This document shows, in pieces, positions 18,371 to 28,852 of a stretch of 64,000 nt of DNA. The notes below the pieces were generated by a model. The model was not told the DNA's origin. It ran no database searches and was given only the letters and a program-made list of their open reading frames with translations. The first letter of the stretch is position 1. Every line of letters begins with the position of its first letter. Made by a program: the position numbers and the translations under genes. The stretch comes from JAGOPY01 sp964619555 (GTDB lineage: Bacteria; Bacteroidota; Bacteroidia; Bacteroidales; JAGOPY01): contig CAZUDV010000002.1 in the NCBI GenBank assembly GCA_964619555.1, positions 265,109 to 329,108 of the forward strand. Reading direction: 5' to 3'.

Positions 18371-21300
18371 ATGAGACACATTTACAAATTACTGACGATG
18401 GCGGTTTTCGTTATGATCACCACCGCCCTGTTTTCACAAGGTACCACTACCTCAGGTCTAAACGGAAAGGTCACCGATAAGGCCGGGTCTGCCCTGACCG
18501 GAGCGACCGTTCAGGCAATTGAAACTTCAACCGGGGCCCAGTACGGAACGATCAGCGATGACAAAGGGTTCTTCCGTCTGGCTAACCTTAATCCGGGCGG
18601 CCCTTACAAATTCACCGTTACATTTGTTGGATTCCAAACCTTTGAGCGGAATGATATTTTCCTGACCTTAGGACAGACTCTGAAAATCGATGTGCAATTA
18701 GGGGAAACAGCTACTGAGCTGTCCACTGTTGAGATCATTGCGACTCAAAATGACATTTTCGATGGTAACCGGACCGGAGCCCAATCGAACATCAATGCAG
18801 AGAACATCCAGCGAATGCCTTCGCTTGGAAGGAACATTTCCGACTTCACGCGGCTGACGCCCCAGGCCAAGGTCACTACTTACGGCGGTCTTGAAGTAGG
18901 TGGGATGAACAACCGGTACAATGCCATCTTCATTGACGGAGCTGTCAACAATGATGTGTACGGACTTGCTGAATCCGGAACCAATGGAGGACAGACCGGT
19001 ATTTCACCGTTCAGCATGGATATCATTGACCAGTTCACCATTTCCATAGCCCCCTACGATATAAAGCAGGGCGGTTTCGCAGGTGCCGGCATTAATGCCG
19101 TAACCCGCAGGGGAACCAATGAATTCTCCGGATCGGCCTATTATTATTTCAGGAATGAAGCTATTGCCGGAAAGACCCCGACCGACAATCCTGAGCTGGA
19201 TAGGGAGAAACTGGCTGACTTTTCATCAAATACTTATGGATTCCGCTTAGGGGGACCTATCATCAAGGACAAGCTTTTCTTCTTTGCCAATGCTGAGATT
19301 CAGCAGGACGAAACGCCTCAGCCATTTGATTTCGGCACTTATGGCGGTTCTGTCACCACCGATCAATTGGATCAATTGTCTGATTTTGTCAAGTCGGAAT
19401 ACGGTTATGATCCGGGAAGTTATAATGGCGGTATCCGCACCCTGGATGGTCTTAAACTGTTCGCCCGGTTAGACTGGAACATCAGTGAGAAACACAAACT
19501 TTCCCTTCGTCACCAATACACCAAGGCTGAGCAGGTGACCCCCGGTGCACCTACGACTACCAACCTTATTTTCTCCAATGCCGGGATTGCCTTTCCGTCG
19601 ACCACCAATTCCACTGCCCTGGAATTAAAGAGTCTTTTCGGAAATAATTTCTCCAATGACCTGATCATCGGCCTTACCTTCGTGAGAGACGACCGTGACC
19701 CGATGAGCGCTAATTTCCCCTATGTCAGGATCAAGGATGGAACCAGCAATATTTATTTCGGAAGTGAGGAATTCTCCACTGCCAATTACCTGGGCCAGGA
19801 CATTATCACCCTTACCGACAACTTCGAAATTTACAAAGGAAAACATACTTTCACCGTCGGTACACATAACGAATTATACAGCATGTACAACCTGTTCATT
19901 CGTCAGAATTTCGGCTCGTACCAATTCGACAACCTGGAGGCTTTCCTGAACGGGGATCCCGCCTACCAGTACGACCGCACCTTTTCGCTGGTGGATGACA
20001 AGACCGGCGACGGTTCCGCTGCTGCTGCCGATTTCAATGCCCTTCAACTCGGCATATACGGCCAATGGGAATATGAATGGTCAGACAGGTTCAACACCAC
20101 GGTTGGCTTACGTTTCGATATCCCTATGTTCCTGGATCAGCCGCCGACGAACGATGATTTCAATGAAAACCTCATTCCAATCATCAATGAAAGCGAATAC
20201 CCCCTGGATCACGGTTCGTCGGAAATGCCGGAATTTAATGCCGTCTCAGGAGAAATGCCCTCCACCAAGCTGATGGTTTCTCCCCGTATCGGCTTCAATT
20301 GGGATGTGACCGGCGATAAAACCACCCAAATACGCGGAGGTGCCGGAATCTTTACCAGCCGTATTCCATTCGTATGGCCCGGTGGATCCTACACCAACAA
20401 TGGGGTAACCACCGGAGGCATGAGGCTCACGCTCGACACGGCCAACGTCGATGAAAGACTGTACTTCAACCCGGATTGGGAAAACCAGCCAACCGTCGAG
20501 GTGACAACTCCCTCAGGCCAGGTAGACCTTTTTGACAAAGATTTCAAGTTCCCACAGGTACTGCGCACCAGCCTGGCGATTGACCGGAAACTGCCCTGGG
20601 GCATCATCGGAACTGCCGAATTCGTCTATACCAAAACCTTAAACAACGTCCTGTATTACAACTACCGTTACTATCAGAGCGGGGAACTGACGGGCACCGG
20701 CGACAACCGCCCGATCTATTCGAGGATAGACATGCAGGGAGCCAAATACACGGATATTATTTACGGAACCAATACCAATAAAGGTTATTCGTACAACATA
20801 ACCTTACAATTGCAGAAAGAGAACTTCTACGGCTTCTCTGCCATGGCAGCCTATACTTATGGTCATACCATGTCGATGAATGACGGGGTCTCATCCCAGA
20901 ACTCTTCCCAATGGCGTGTTCCGAACGTTAGAGGAAAGAACGACATTGACCTGGCCATCTCAGACTTTGACCTGGGTTCCAGAGTACTGGCATTCCTGAC
21001 TTATAAAATCGAATATGCTAAACATATGGCCACGACCGTTGGCTTATACTATAACGGCCAGTCGGGTCCGAGATATTCCTATGGTTACGCGGATGGAAGC
21101 ACCAAATACCTGGGTGAAGACAACCAGAGCCTGGAATTAATGTATGTGCCGGTGGATCAGGACGATATTCACCTGGTCGACCTGGTGGACAAAGACGGCA
21201 ATGTGACCTTGTCAGCTGAGCAACAGTGGACCGACTTGAATAATTTCATCGAAAACGATGAATACCTGAGCACACGTCGCGGTGAATACGCCGAAAGAAA

Positions 21301-21631
21301 CAGCTCCAGGGCTCCCTTCAGCAATGTGGTCGACCTTCATCTGGCTCAGGATTTCTACATCAATGTGAACGGCAAGAGAAACACGCTGCAGCTTACTTTC
21401 GATGTTTTCAACCTCACTAACATGCTTAATAAAGACTGGGGCAGAATCTATTATGTCTCCGGGTACTATGGCAATTATCCATTGGTTAAATTCGAAGGAT
21501 TCGATGAAGACGGGACCACCCCGAAATATTCCTTCACCAAACCGAAGGGAGATATCTGGAGTATTGACGATGCCGGGCTGATCAGCTCAAGATGGCAGGC
21601 CCAGATCGGGATTCGCTACATATTTAATTAA
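18371..21631 (+). CDS. Oar-type TonB-dependent receptor
   Basis: This 1,086-residue outer-membrane protein has a signal peptide (LFSQG), a CarboxypepD_reg domain (about residues 28-110), a plug containing NRYNAIFIDGAVNNDVYGLA and SIAPYDIKQGGFAGAGINAVTRRGTNEF, and a long barrel ending in IGIRYIFN. The plug and length match the Oar family first described in Myxococcus, which has no SusD partner. Oar proteins have been linked to signal or protease export; the substrate here is unknown. It is 187 bp downstream of the flavin-regulated receptor, probably with its own promoter, and is followed by a long palindromic element. Confidence 0.92.
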   Translation: MRHIYKLLTMAVFVMITTALFSQGTTTSGLNGKVTDKAGSALTGATVQAIETSTGAQYGTISDDKGFFRLANLNPGGPYKFTVTFVGFQTFERNDIFLTLGQTLKIDVQLGETATELSTVEIIATQNDIFDGNRTGAQSNINAENIQRMPSLGRNISDFTRLTPQAKVTTYGGLEVGGMNNRYNAIFIDGAVNNDVYGLAESGTNGGQTGISPFSMDIIDQFTISIAPYDIKQGGFAGAGINAVTRRGTNEFSGSAYYYFRNEAIAGKTPTDNPELDREKLADFSSNTYGFRLGGPIIKDKLFFFANAEIQQDETPQPFDFGTYGGSVTTDQLDQLSDFVKSEYGYDPGSYNGGIRTLDGLKLFARLDWNISEKHKLSLRHQYTKAEQVTPGAPTTTNLIFSNAGIAFPSTTNSTALELKSLFGNNFSNDLIIGLTFVRDDRDPMSANFPYVRIKDGTSNIYFGSEEFSTANYLGQDIITLTDNFEIYKGKHTFTVGTHNELYSMYNLFIRQNFGSYQFDNLEAFLNGDPAYQYDRTFSLVDDKTGDGSAAAADFNALQLGIYGQWEYEWSDRFNTTVGLRFDIPMFLDQPPTNDDFNENLIPIINESEYPLDHGSSEMPEFNAVSGEMPSTKLMVSPRIGFNWDVTGDKTTQIRGGAGIFTSRIPFVWPGGSYTNNGVTTGGMRLTLDTANVDERLYFNPDWENQPTVEVTTPSGQVDLFDKDFKFPQVLRTSLAIDRKLPWGIIGTAEFVYTKTLNNVLYYNYRYYQSGELTGTGDNRPIYSRIDMQGAKYTDIIYGTNTNKGYSYNITLQLQKENFYGFSAMAAYTYGHTMSMNDGVSSQNSSQWRVPNVRGKNDIDLAISDFDLGSRVLAFLTYKIEYAKHMATTVGLYYNGQSGPRYSYGYADGSTKYLGEDNQSLELMYVPVDQDDIHLVDLVDKDGNVTLSAEQQWTDLNNFIENDEYLSTRRGEYAERNSSRAPFSNVVDLHLAQDFYINVNGKRNTLQLTFDVFNLTNMLNKDWGRIYYVSGYYGNYPLVKFEGFDEDGTTPKYSFTKPKGDIWSIDDAGLISSRWQAQIGIRYIFN

Positions 21632-21648
21632 ACTTTCCACAAAGGTCC

Positions 21649-21790
21649 AGAGGTTGTATCAAAAGACAAAAACCAGTAAAATTGAATATACAGGAATATA
21701 ATATGCCACTGATTCACAGATTAATACCTGCAAATAGCACACGGTAATCTGTAAATCTGTTGCCATATTATGACTTTTGATACAACCTCT
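21649..21790. repeat. 142-bp imperfect palindrome with 17-bp perfect ends
   Basis: AGAGGTTGTATCAAAAG (21649-21665) is the exact reverse complement of 21774-21790. The interior is also self-complementary: TAATATG...CACAGATTA on the left matches TAATCTGTAAATCTG...CATATTA on the right with few mismatches, leaving a loop of about 20 nt. A run of T follows the right arm. It lies between the Oar receptor and the phosphodiesterase gene and could be a MITE/REP-like dispersed element also serving as a terminator. Confidence 0.85.
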
Positions 21791-21811
21791 TTTTTAATTA
21801 TTTTTTAAAAA

Positions 21812-23044
21812 ATGGGAAAGAAAAACAGGTTATATCAAGTCTCTTTTGAATTATTCGTAACCATTTTATTAATAACCTGTTACTTTTTTACCCAGGCTCA
21901 AAATCCAACCTCTTATGTTGTCATGCTGTCAATGGATGGTTTCCGGTGGGATTATCCGGTAAAATGCTATACACCCAACCTTGACCGAATGGGTTCCGTT
22001 GGCGTGAAAGCTGTTTCTATCCGCCCTTCCTTCCCTTCAAAAACCTTCCCCAATCATTACACCATGGTGACCGGCCTATATCCGGACCATCACGGGATCG
22101 TTCAAAATGAGTTTTATGACCCGGAAATCAATCGGGAATACAGGATCGGCGATCGAAATGCCGTGGAGGATCCGGTTTTTTACGGCGGTGAGCCGATCTG
22201 GGTGACCGCTGAAAAAAATGGGATTGTCTCTGCATCATTCTTTTGGGTCGGCTCAGAATCGCCCGTTAAGGGCATGCAGCCGACCTACTGGAAAAGGTAC
22301 GATGAAACCATTCCCTATGCTCAGAGGTTGGACACAGTGATCCATTGGCTGACCTTACCTGAAAACAAGCGTCCGCATCTGATCACCTGGTACATCGATG
22401 AACCTGATGCTATGGGACATCATGAAGGTCCTGAAAGCCAGCTGACCTGTGAAATGGTGACCTGGCTGGATAGCCTGGTCGGGGATTTTATGGCGAGGGT
22501 TAGGGCATTACCATATGCTGACCAGATCAATATAATCATTACTTCAGACCATGGTATGGCACAGGTCACGCAGGAACGCACCATCTTCCTGAAGGACTAT
22601 CTCGATTTCAATTGGTTCGGACAAATCCAGGGATATACTCCCAATTACCTTTTCTATGTCAAGGAAGAATGTGACAGCCTTGCCTGGGCTTCGCTTCAGC
22701 AAATCCCGAATGTAGAGGTATGGCGGCATGGCCAGGTCCCACCGCAATTTAACTACGGCACGAATCCCAGAACAGGCGATTTCATCCTGGTTGCCGATTC
22801 CTCCTGGCAGGTGACCCATCGGGACCATGCTCCAATGCCTGGCGGTGCGCACGGTTACTCGCCGTTCAACACCGATATGCACGCTATTTTTTATGCTGCC
22901 GGGCCGGCTTTCAAAACCGGATATGAACATCCCACTTTTGAAAATACTAATCTTTATATTTTGATCTGCAAGATCCTGGGAATAGACCCGGCGCCCAATG
23001 ACGGCGACATCAGGAATGTTCAGGATATGCTCCTGAGCAAGTGA
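21812..23044 (+). CDS. alkaline-phosphatase superfamily nucleotide pyrophosphatase/phosphodiesterase
   Basis: This 410-residue exported enzyme (signal peptide to about residue 30) belongs to the ENPP/NPP branch. Metal and catalytic positions are visible: Asp42 in SMDGFRWD, the nucleophile Thr78 in PSKTFPNHYT, DEPDAMGHH, ITSDHGMA and GGAHGY. NPP enzymes hydrolyse phosphodiester or pyrophosphate bonds of nucleotides or lipids in the periplasm or at the surface. Length is normal. Its last 25 bp overlap the convergent aroC gene. Confidence 0.94.
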   Translation: MGKKNRLYQVSFELFVTILLITCYFFTQAQNPTSYVVMLSMDGFRWDYPVKCYTPNLDRMGSVGVKAVSIRPSFPSKTFPNHYTMVTGLYPDHHGIVQNEFYDPEINREYRIGDRNAVEDPVFYGGEPIWVTAEKNGIVSASFFWVGSESPVKGMQPTYWKRYDETIPYAQRLDTVIHWLTLPENKRPHLITWYIDEPDAMGHHEGPESQLTCEMVTWLDSLVGDFMARVRALPYADQINIIITSDHGMAQVTQERTIFLKDYLDFNWFGQIQGYTPNYLFYVKEECDSLAWASLQQIPNVEVWRHGQVPPQFNYGTNPRTGDFILVADSSWQVTHRDHAPMPGGAHGYSPFNTDMHAIFYAAGPAFKTGYEHPTFENTNLYILICKILGIDPAPNDGDIRNVQDMLLSK

Positions 23045-24090
23045 TCTGCGATCACCAGTGAGGCCATGGCTTCCACTACCACCACCAGCCTGGGAATATG
23101 ACACGTGTCATGCCGTCCTTTAATCGTAACGGTTTTGGTTTCGCCGGAAGAATTGACCACTTTTTGAGGTTGACGGAGGGATGGAACCGGCTTGAATCCA
23201 ACCCTGAACCAGATAGGTTCACCGTTTGAAATTCCTCCCTGAATGCCGCCATCATGGTTCGTTAGGAACCGGACCTTTCCATCCCTGAATTCCATCTGGT
23301 CGTTATATTCCGAGCCCGGGAGAAAGGCAGACCGGAAGCCAAGCCCATATTCAAAACCTTTTGCCGATCCGATGCTAAGCATCGCTTTCGCCAGGTCGGC
23401 CTGTAATTTATCAAATACCGGCTCTCCAAGCCCGGCACCGATGTTTAATATCCTGCAGGTAATGGCTCCTCCCAACGTATCTCCCGAATTCTTTGCATTG
23501 TCAATCATCTCAAGTATTTCCGGCTCTTTGGCCGGGTCGGTCAATTTGATCTGGGAGGAAGGATCTTTGGAACCGGAATGGAGCAATTCCGGAAAGTCAG
23601 GCAATACGAGCCCTCCGATCTGGGAAACAAATCCATCCACTTCAACTTTGAATTTCCTGAGATACTGTTTGGCCACTGCCCCGGCAATTACCCTTGCAAC
23701 GGTCTCACGACCGGATGCTCTTCCCCCACCCTGCCGTGCTACGATCCCATATTTGGCATGATAGGTGTAATCAGCATGGGAAGGTCGGAAATAATCTTCC
23801 TTGTCAGTGTAATCCTGCGATCGATTATCGATGTTCCGAACCTGAAAGGCGACAGGTGTGCCCAGTGTCACTCCATCCTGCAGACCTGAAAGCCATTCAA
23901 TCTCGTCCGGCTCATTCCTGCCGGTACTGCCTGGATATACAGGATGCCGGCGCTTTAATTCATCCCTGATGAATGCAAAATCCAATTGAAGGCCCGCCGG
24001 ACATCCGTCAATGATGCCTCCGACTGTTGGGCCGTGAGATTCGCCGAAAGAAGTAAACCGGAACGCATATCCGATGGAATTACCCGGCAT
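23020..24090 (-). CDS. aroC: chorismate synthase
   Basis: This 356-residue enzyme converts 5-enolpyruvylshikimate-3-phosphate to chorismate using reduced FMN, the last shikimate-pathway step. The signatures are FTSFGESHG near the N-terminus, RPSHADYTYHAKYG and RQGGGRASGRETVARV (about residues 115-132), and NHDGGIQGGISNG. Length is normal. It lies 39 bp downstream of, and co-oriented with, the DUF349 gene, so the two are likely co-transcribed. Confidence 0.98.
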   Translation of the reverse strand: MPGNSIGYAFRFTSFGESHGPTVGGIIDGCPAGLQLDFAFIRDELKRRHPVYPGSTGRNEPDEIEWLSGLQDGVTLGTPVAFQVRNIDNRSQDYTDKEDYFRPSHADYTYHAKYGIVARQGGGRASGRETVARVIAGAVAKQYLRKFKVEVDGFVSQIGGLVLPDFPELLHSGSKDPSSQIKLTDPAKEPEILEMIDNAKNSGDTLGGAITCRILNIGAGLGEPVFDKLQADLAKAMLSIGSAKGFEYGLGFRSAFLPGSEYNDQMEFRDGKVRFLTNHDGGIQGGISNGEPIWFRVGFKPVPSLRQPQKVVNSSGETKTVTIKGRHDTCHIPRLVVVVEAMASLVIADHLLRSIS

Positions 24091-24129
24091 CCTTTAAGAA
24101 TATGGTGAAGAAACCGTAAAAATTAATCC

Positions 24130-26334
24130 TTAATGCGATTCATGCATGCTTTTGATCTTCGCTTCGAGGAGAGCAAGCTCTTCCTTAGCTTTCTGGATCT
24201 TAAGCTCAAATTCTTTCCTCAATATCTCTGCATTCTTGGAATGAGCCAGAAATCCAATGTTGTTTTCCCAAAGCATGATCTCTTCTCTTAGTTTGGTAGC
24301 TTTCATGCTAAGGGAGCCGGAATCGCCGCCGCCACTGCGACGGTTGCCTCGGTTGTCACCGGAAGACTCCGTATCCTGGTCATATCGTGATCTGTATTCG
24401 GTCAAACGCATCTCATAACCGCTGATGTTCAAATCGTCGAGGTGCTTGTTGATGGCTGTACGGAATGAATCGTGGATTTTATTCTTTTCCTTGATGGGCA
24501 CATGGCCAATCTCGGTCCATTCTCTCTGGAATCCCTTGAGAGTTTCCAGATTCTGGTTTTTATTCGATCCGGCTTTCCACTCTTCCACGCGCTTGATCAG
24601 TTCCAGCTTTTTCTCCAGGTTTTCTTTTTCAGATTCCACCACGGTGGAAAAATGTTTTGCCTTATTCTGGAAGAATTCGTCGCATGCAGCACGGAAGCGT
24701 TTCCAGATCTTATCAGAGTGTTTCCTTGGCACCGGGCCGATATTTTTCCATTCTTTCTGGAGGTTGATCAATTCCTGCGTGGTGGATTTCCAGTCGGTGC
24801 TGTCTTTCAGTGCTTCCGCCTGCTTGACGATATCCAGCTTCAGGTTGTAATTATTGGTCTGCTCCTGTTTGAGCTTATTGAAATAGTCCTTTTTAGCTGC
24901 AAAAAAGGTATTGATATACGACTTGAATCTTTCCCAGATCTCATCGTTATCTTTCTTCGGAGCAGGACCGATGGTTTTCCACACCTTGAACAATTCATTG
25001 ATTTCCCTGGTCTTGTCCTGCCATTCTTTCAGGCTTTCAGTCTCCAACGACGCTATCTGTTCCGCTTTGTCGCATAATGCCGACTTTGCCAGGAGATTGC
25101 TTTCCTGGTCTTTTGCCAGCACATTGTAATGGTCCCTTCGACGTTCGTTTATCTTGTCCGTTGCCGTTTTGAACCGTTCCCATATCTCATCCCGCTTATC
25201 CTGCGGCACCGGGCCGATCTCTTTCCACTCTTCATGGTATTTCTGGAGCTGCTGGAAGGATTTGACGATGGACGGCTCGATGAGCAATTCTTCCGCTTTC
25301 TCGCACAGTTCAATTTTCTTTTCCAGGTTCTTCTTCAGGTCAAGATCCCTGAGTTCCTTGCTGATCTTTACTTTATCGAAGAATTTCTCGACCAGGAAAT
25401 GGTAATTCTGCCACAGATTGTTGATCTCAGTCGCAGGGACCAGTCCGATTTCTTTCCATTTCGTCTGTAATTCCTTGAAGCGGTCGTAAGTTTTTTTAAG
25501 GGTCTCATCGGAGTTGATGAGTTCTTTAAGCTCTTCCAGGATTGCTTTCTTGGCATCCAGGTTCCGTAGTTTTACGACTTCCTGCTGCTCATTGAAGCGG
25601 GCCTTGTTCTTTTTATAAATTTCGAATACCTGGTTGAATGTCTCCATCAACTGATCCGGCTCAGGGACATAGGATTCCCGGGTCCCTCCGGTATTGAGAA
25701 ATTCATCCAGTTTTTGTTGAAGGTAATCCTTCGACAATTTCAGGAAGGCTACTTTTATCAGGGCAACCCTGGTTTTTATCTTTAAAACATTTTCTTCTTT
25801 GACGGTTTCTTCGAGAACCTCGACCAGCATACCCCTGGTATAGGTATCGTATTTTTCTACAATTTCCTCCTGTTCTTCCAGCGGCTCCAGTTCTTCTTCC
25901 TCATCGTGCTCGGTTGTCGAATCTATTTCGTTCAACTCCTGCATGATAAGGGCATCTGAGCCACTGACCAGGTCATGATCGGAATCTTCCGCAACCGGTG
26001 TTTTAGTGGTATCAGCTACCATTTCTTCCTTAGGGGGATCCCCATCCGGTTTCTCGTCTGGTATTTCAGGGGAAATATCTTTTATTTCCACAATTTCCTC
26101 TGCCGGCTGCGCTTCTTCTGTTGCCACAGCATTTTCGGGGATGATGGTTGCAGTAGTTTCTTCGGCAATCGGTTCTACAGAAGGGTCAACTTCTTCCTGC
26201 AGGACTTCTGTGGGTTCCGACTTTGTTTCAGAAGTGACCATTTCTTCGGTTTCTTCACTGATTTCGACCTTAGGTTCAACGTTTTCAAGGGTTTCCGGCT
26301 GAAGTTCCTCAGCGGTAGGGTTCTTTTCCGTCAT
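24130..26334 (-). CDS. DUF349 repeat protein
   Basis: This 734-residue cytoplasmic protein starts with about 160 residues extremely rich in Glu, Thr and Val. It continues with tandem helical DUF349 repeats, each carrying a WKEIGPVP-like turn followed by a FxxxxDxFF-type helix (e.g. WKEIGLVPATEINNLW, WKEIGPVPQDKRDEIW, WKTIGPAPKKDNDEIW, WKNIGPVPRKHSDKIW, WTEIGHVPIKEKNKIH). A coiled coil closes the C-terminus. The molecular function of DUF349 is unknown. It is upstream of aroC in the same direction. Confidence 0.88.
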   Translation of the reverse strand: MTEKNPTAEELQPETLENVEPKVEISEETEEMVTSETKSEPTEVLQEEVDPSVEPIAEETTATIIPENAVATEEAQPAEEIVEIKDISPEIPDEKPDGDPPKEEMVADTTKTPVAEDSDHDLVSGSDALIMQELNEIDSTTEHDEEEELEPLEEQEEIVEKYDTYTRGMLVEVLEETVKEENVLKIKTRVALIKVAFLKLSKDYLQQKLDEFLNTGGTRESYVPEPDQLMETFNQVFEIYKKNKARFNEQQEVVKLRNLDAKKAILEELKELINSDETLKKTYDRFKELQTKWKEIGLVPATEINNLWQNYHFLVEKFFDKVKISKELRDLDLKKNLEKKIELCEKAEELLIEPSIVKSFQQLQKYHEEWKEIGPVPQDKRDEIWERFKTATDKINERRRDHYNVLAKDQESNLLAKSALCDKAEQIASLETESLKEWQDKTREINELFKVWKTIGPAPKKDNDEIWERFKSYINTFFAAKKDYFNKLKQEQTNNYNLKLDIVKQAEALKDSTDWKSTTQELINLQKEWKNIGPVPRKHSDKIWKRFRAACDEFFQNKAKHFSTVVESEKENLEKKLELIKRVEEWKAGSNKNQNLETLKGFQREWTEIGHVPIKEKNKIHDSFRTAINKHLDDLNISGYEMRLTEYRSRYDQDTESSGDNRGNRRSGGGDSGSLSMKATKLREEIMLWENNIGFLAHSKNAEILRKEFELKIQKAKEELALLEAKIKSMHESH

Positions 26335-26440
26335 GATATAAACGATTATTTTATTAGTGTTCTCACCTCCCCGACTAAATCATCGGGGATTAGGATAAGT
26401 GTGAATTCTTTAATGTTAATCTGTTGTTTTTTAAGGATTG

Positions 26441-26448
26441 CAAAAATA
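26441..26448 (-). promoter_or_regulatory. -7 box of DUF349-aroC operon
   Basis: The minus strand reads TATTTTTG, matching TAnnTTTG, 107 bp before the DUF349 ATG, implying a leader of about 100 nt. Confidence 0.5.
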
Positions 26449-26508
26449 GCAATTAATTACAAGTTGCAATAGTTCCGGATAAAAATCAGTCATGGTTGCG
26501 AAATCTGA

Positions 26509-28830
26509 TCATTCAAGCGCACTTTTATTGAAAATGATAAATCCGATGTTGAACATGACGGAAAACCTGTCAGCGCCTTTGTCGTAATAATTGAAGGATA
26601 GGCTGACCGGGGTATTTCGCAGATAATATATGATATTTCCTGATAAAATATAGGCACTTTGAGTCCAGGGAGCTTCTTTGGCAGCCTCCTGGCCTTCGCC
26701 CTGTTTTAAGGCTTCATAGGGTTGAAACAGGTAACCCTCTAACCGGAGGTCAAGGTTCTTGAAGATTGAAAAGATGGGCTGTATCCCCAGTCCAAAATAG
26801 TCAAATGAACGGTATTCAGGCAGGAACAGGGTTTTCATCTCCGGGATTGGTTCAAAAGCCGGGGTCCGGAGGATCGTGGCGGTATAATTGCTGAAAAGTT
26901 CCTGGTTCGATAGCAGCAATTCCCCGTATAAACCCAATTTAAACCATTTATTTACAGGAAAATAGTGGTTATATTTAATTCTGAAGTTTACCCAGTCATG
27001 GTAATTGACCGTATCCTCTTCTTCTATGACGGAGGTAGAACCGGGAAGAGTGCGTTCCCGCCCATTGATGTAATGAAAATCCACCAGCAGGTCGCTTCCC
27101 TTGTTTGCATATTGTTTGTAATTGAAGTTATTCATCCTGACTTTAAAACCGGGCGTAATAAAATCAAAATACGAAAGATCGGCCGTATCCGTCCTGGTGA
27201 ATTGATTGGTCTGGTAGTATTGATCCCGGGTATATCCTAATGCCGTATTCATGGTGATCACCCCATAGTTGAAAAAGGGAAATCCAAACTCCAGATTAAA
27301 ATGATTTTCATTGGAAATCAGGAACGAAGGATCTTTATCTTCAAAGAAATAAGTAGCATTCTTGAAATAATCTTTATGGTTGTATGTGATATCGGCTTTG
27401 ATAAAAAAAGGCAATTTCCCGGGAAGGTCCATTCTGAATTCTGCATTTGCGGAACTGTAAAACCTTCCGAAATAGCCATTGGCCAGGACGACGAAACCGT
27501 ATCTGTCGAGAAAATTGTACTGAAGGCCAAGAAAGGCCGTGGAAGAGGCATTGGATGAAATATTGCCCCCGAAATCGGCCGTCAGGTGTTCTGCGCGGGT
27601 CACATCCATATTGAGTTCATAGAAACCCCGGTCCTCCTGATAGATCATCGTAGGAAAAACATGCTTGATCTTTTTATCCGAAAGCAACCTGAAATAGTCT
27701 TTTTTAACAGCTTTGAGTGTTGTGTAGGAATTCCTGTTCCGGAAATGGTCCTCTACATATTTAGTCTGGCTTTTGTTCAACCCATCCACGGAAATTGAAT
27801 CGATGATCGGTTCCGGGATCCTGCCATCAAAGGCCCGTCTTTTCTCATGCAACGTAGAAGTTGGCACTGTCCGGCTGACCTTGGCCCTGATTTCAGGCAT
27901 CATTTTCAGAGCAGCGTAGTAGCCGCTGTCCACAATTTCCTTATTCCGTGTAAAGTCGATGACATTGATCTCCGGCACATTGGATTCGATCAAAAGACCT
28001 TTGTCCTCAGGGATATTAAAATTGGTTTCGCGTGTGATCATATTCTGGACCTGGGTCACTATATTGTCTTCGCTTGGGTTCGGAAAATTCCAGGTGGCCT
28101 TGCTCCCGATAATGATGTCCGGATCGTATTCATTCACAGCGACATCAACCGGGAAATTATTATACAGCCCGCCATCGAACAATATTTTGCCATCCAATTC
28201 TATCGGTTTGAAATAAAACGGATAAGTCATCGAGGCCCGGATGGCATTGCCCAGTTGTCCTCGCCTGAAGATAACCGATTTATTGGAATCGATATCTGCC
28301 GCTACGCAACGAAAAGGGACAAAAAGACTGTCAAAATCATATCCGGAAGCTGCGGATGCCCCGGCGAACAGCTCCAGGATCGCAAAATCCATCAGGTTCG
28401 GGGAGAGCAGATTGGTTGGCAGGCGGGATTCCATCTTTTTGGAGATCTCGTCATAATCGAAACTCAGCTGGATCCAGGAGGCATTCGGATCGTAGGACTT
28501 GAAATAATATATTTCCTCCTGGGTCAACTGACCGGAGGTCCAGTTTTCCAGGTCCGCCGACAGCACGATCGCTTCGATTTCACCCGGGGAATATCCACTG
28601 GCATATAATCCGCCGACAATGGCTCCCATGGAAGTGCCTGCGATATAATCAATCGGTATATTGTTTTCTTCCAAAGCTTTAAGGACACCCACATGAGCCA
28701 GTCCGCGGGCACCGCCGCCACTTAAAACCAGAGCCACTTCCTGGCCGTTGGATCTATTCAGTAAAAATAGCATCCAGATAAGAATGGCAGCGTAATGAAG
28801 GGTACGCAGATTTATTTTCAGAGGAACCAT
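26509..28830 (-). CDS. patatin-like phospholipase with outer-membrane barrel
   Basis: The ATG at 28830 is chosen because an AAGGAGGG ribosome site lies 6 nt before it and a signal peptide follows; the frame open from 28899 runs into the upstream gene. The 773-residue product has a patatin domain with oxyanion motif SGGGARG, nucleophile GTSMG and catalytic DGG (LFDGGLYNNFP). A POTRA-like linker (PEPIIDSISVDGLNKSQ) and a C-terminal barrel (bacterial surface antigen type) follow. This is the PlpD/type Vd autotransporter layout, so the lipase is probably surface-displayed or released. It is the last gene of the minus-strand operon starting at 30545. Confidence 0.92.
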   Translation of the reverse strand: MVPLKINLRTLHYAAILIWMLFLLNRSNGQEVALVLSGGGARGLAHVGVLKALEENNIPIDYIAGTSMGAIVGGLYASGYSPGEIEAIVLSADLENWTSGQLTQEEIYYFKSYDPNASWIQLSFDYDEISKKMESRLPTNLLSPNLMDFAILELFAGASAASGYDFDSLFVPFRCVAADIDSNKSVIFRRGQLGNAIRASMTYPFYFKPIELDGKILFDGGLYNNFPVDVAVNEYDPDIIIGSKATWNFPNPSEDNIVTQVQNMITRETNFNIPEDKGLLIESNVPEINVIDFTRNKEIVDSGYYAALKMMPEIRAKVSRTVPTSTLHEKRRAFDGRIPEPIIDSISVDGLNKSQTKYVEDHFRNRNSYTTLKAVKKDYFRLLSDKKIKHVFPTMIYQEDRGFYELNMDVTRAEHLTADFGGNISSNASSTAFLGLQYNFLDRYGFVVLANGYFGRFYSSANAEFRMDLPGKLPFFIKADITYNHKDYFKNATYFFEDKDPSFLISNENHFNLEFGFPFFNYGVITMNTALGYTRDQYYQTNQFTRTDTADLSYFDFITPGFKVRMNNFNYKQYANKGSDLLVDFHYINGRERTLPGSTSVIEEEDTVNYHDWVNFRIKYNHYFPVNKWFKLGLYGELLLSNQELFSNYTATILRTPAFEPIPEMKTLFLPEYRSFDYFGLGIQPIFSIFKNLDLRLEGYLFQPYEALKQGEGQEAAKEAPWTQSAYILSGNIIYYLRNTPVSLSFNYYDKGADRFSVMFNIGFIIFNKSALE

Positions 28831-28852
28831 GTCAATCCCTCCTTCCGGATTG

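Noticed and set aside
27847..28608. 253-codon open frame antisense to the patatin domain
   Set aside because: It is a shadow frame of a clearly conserved gene.
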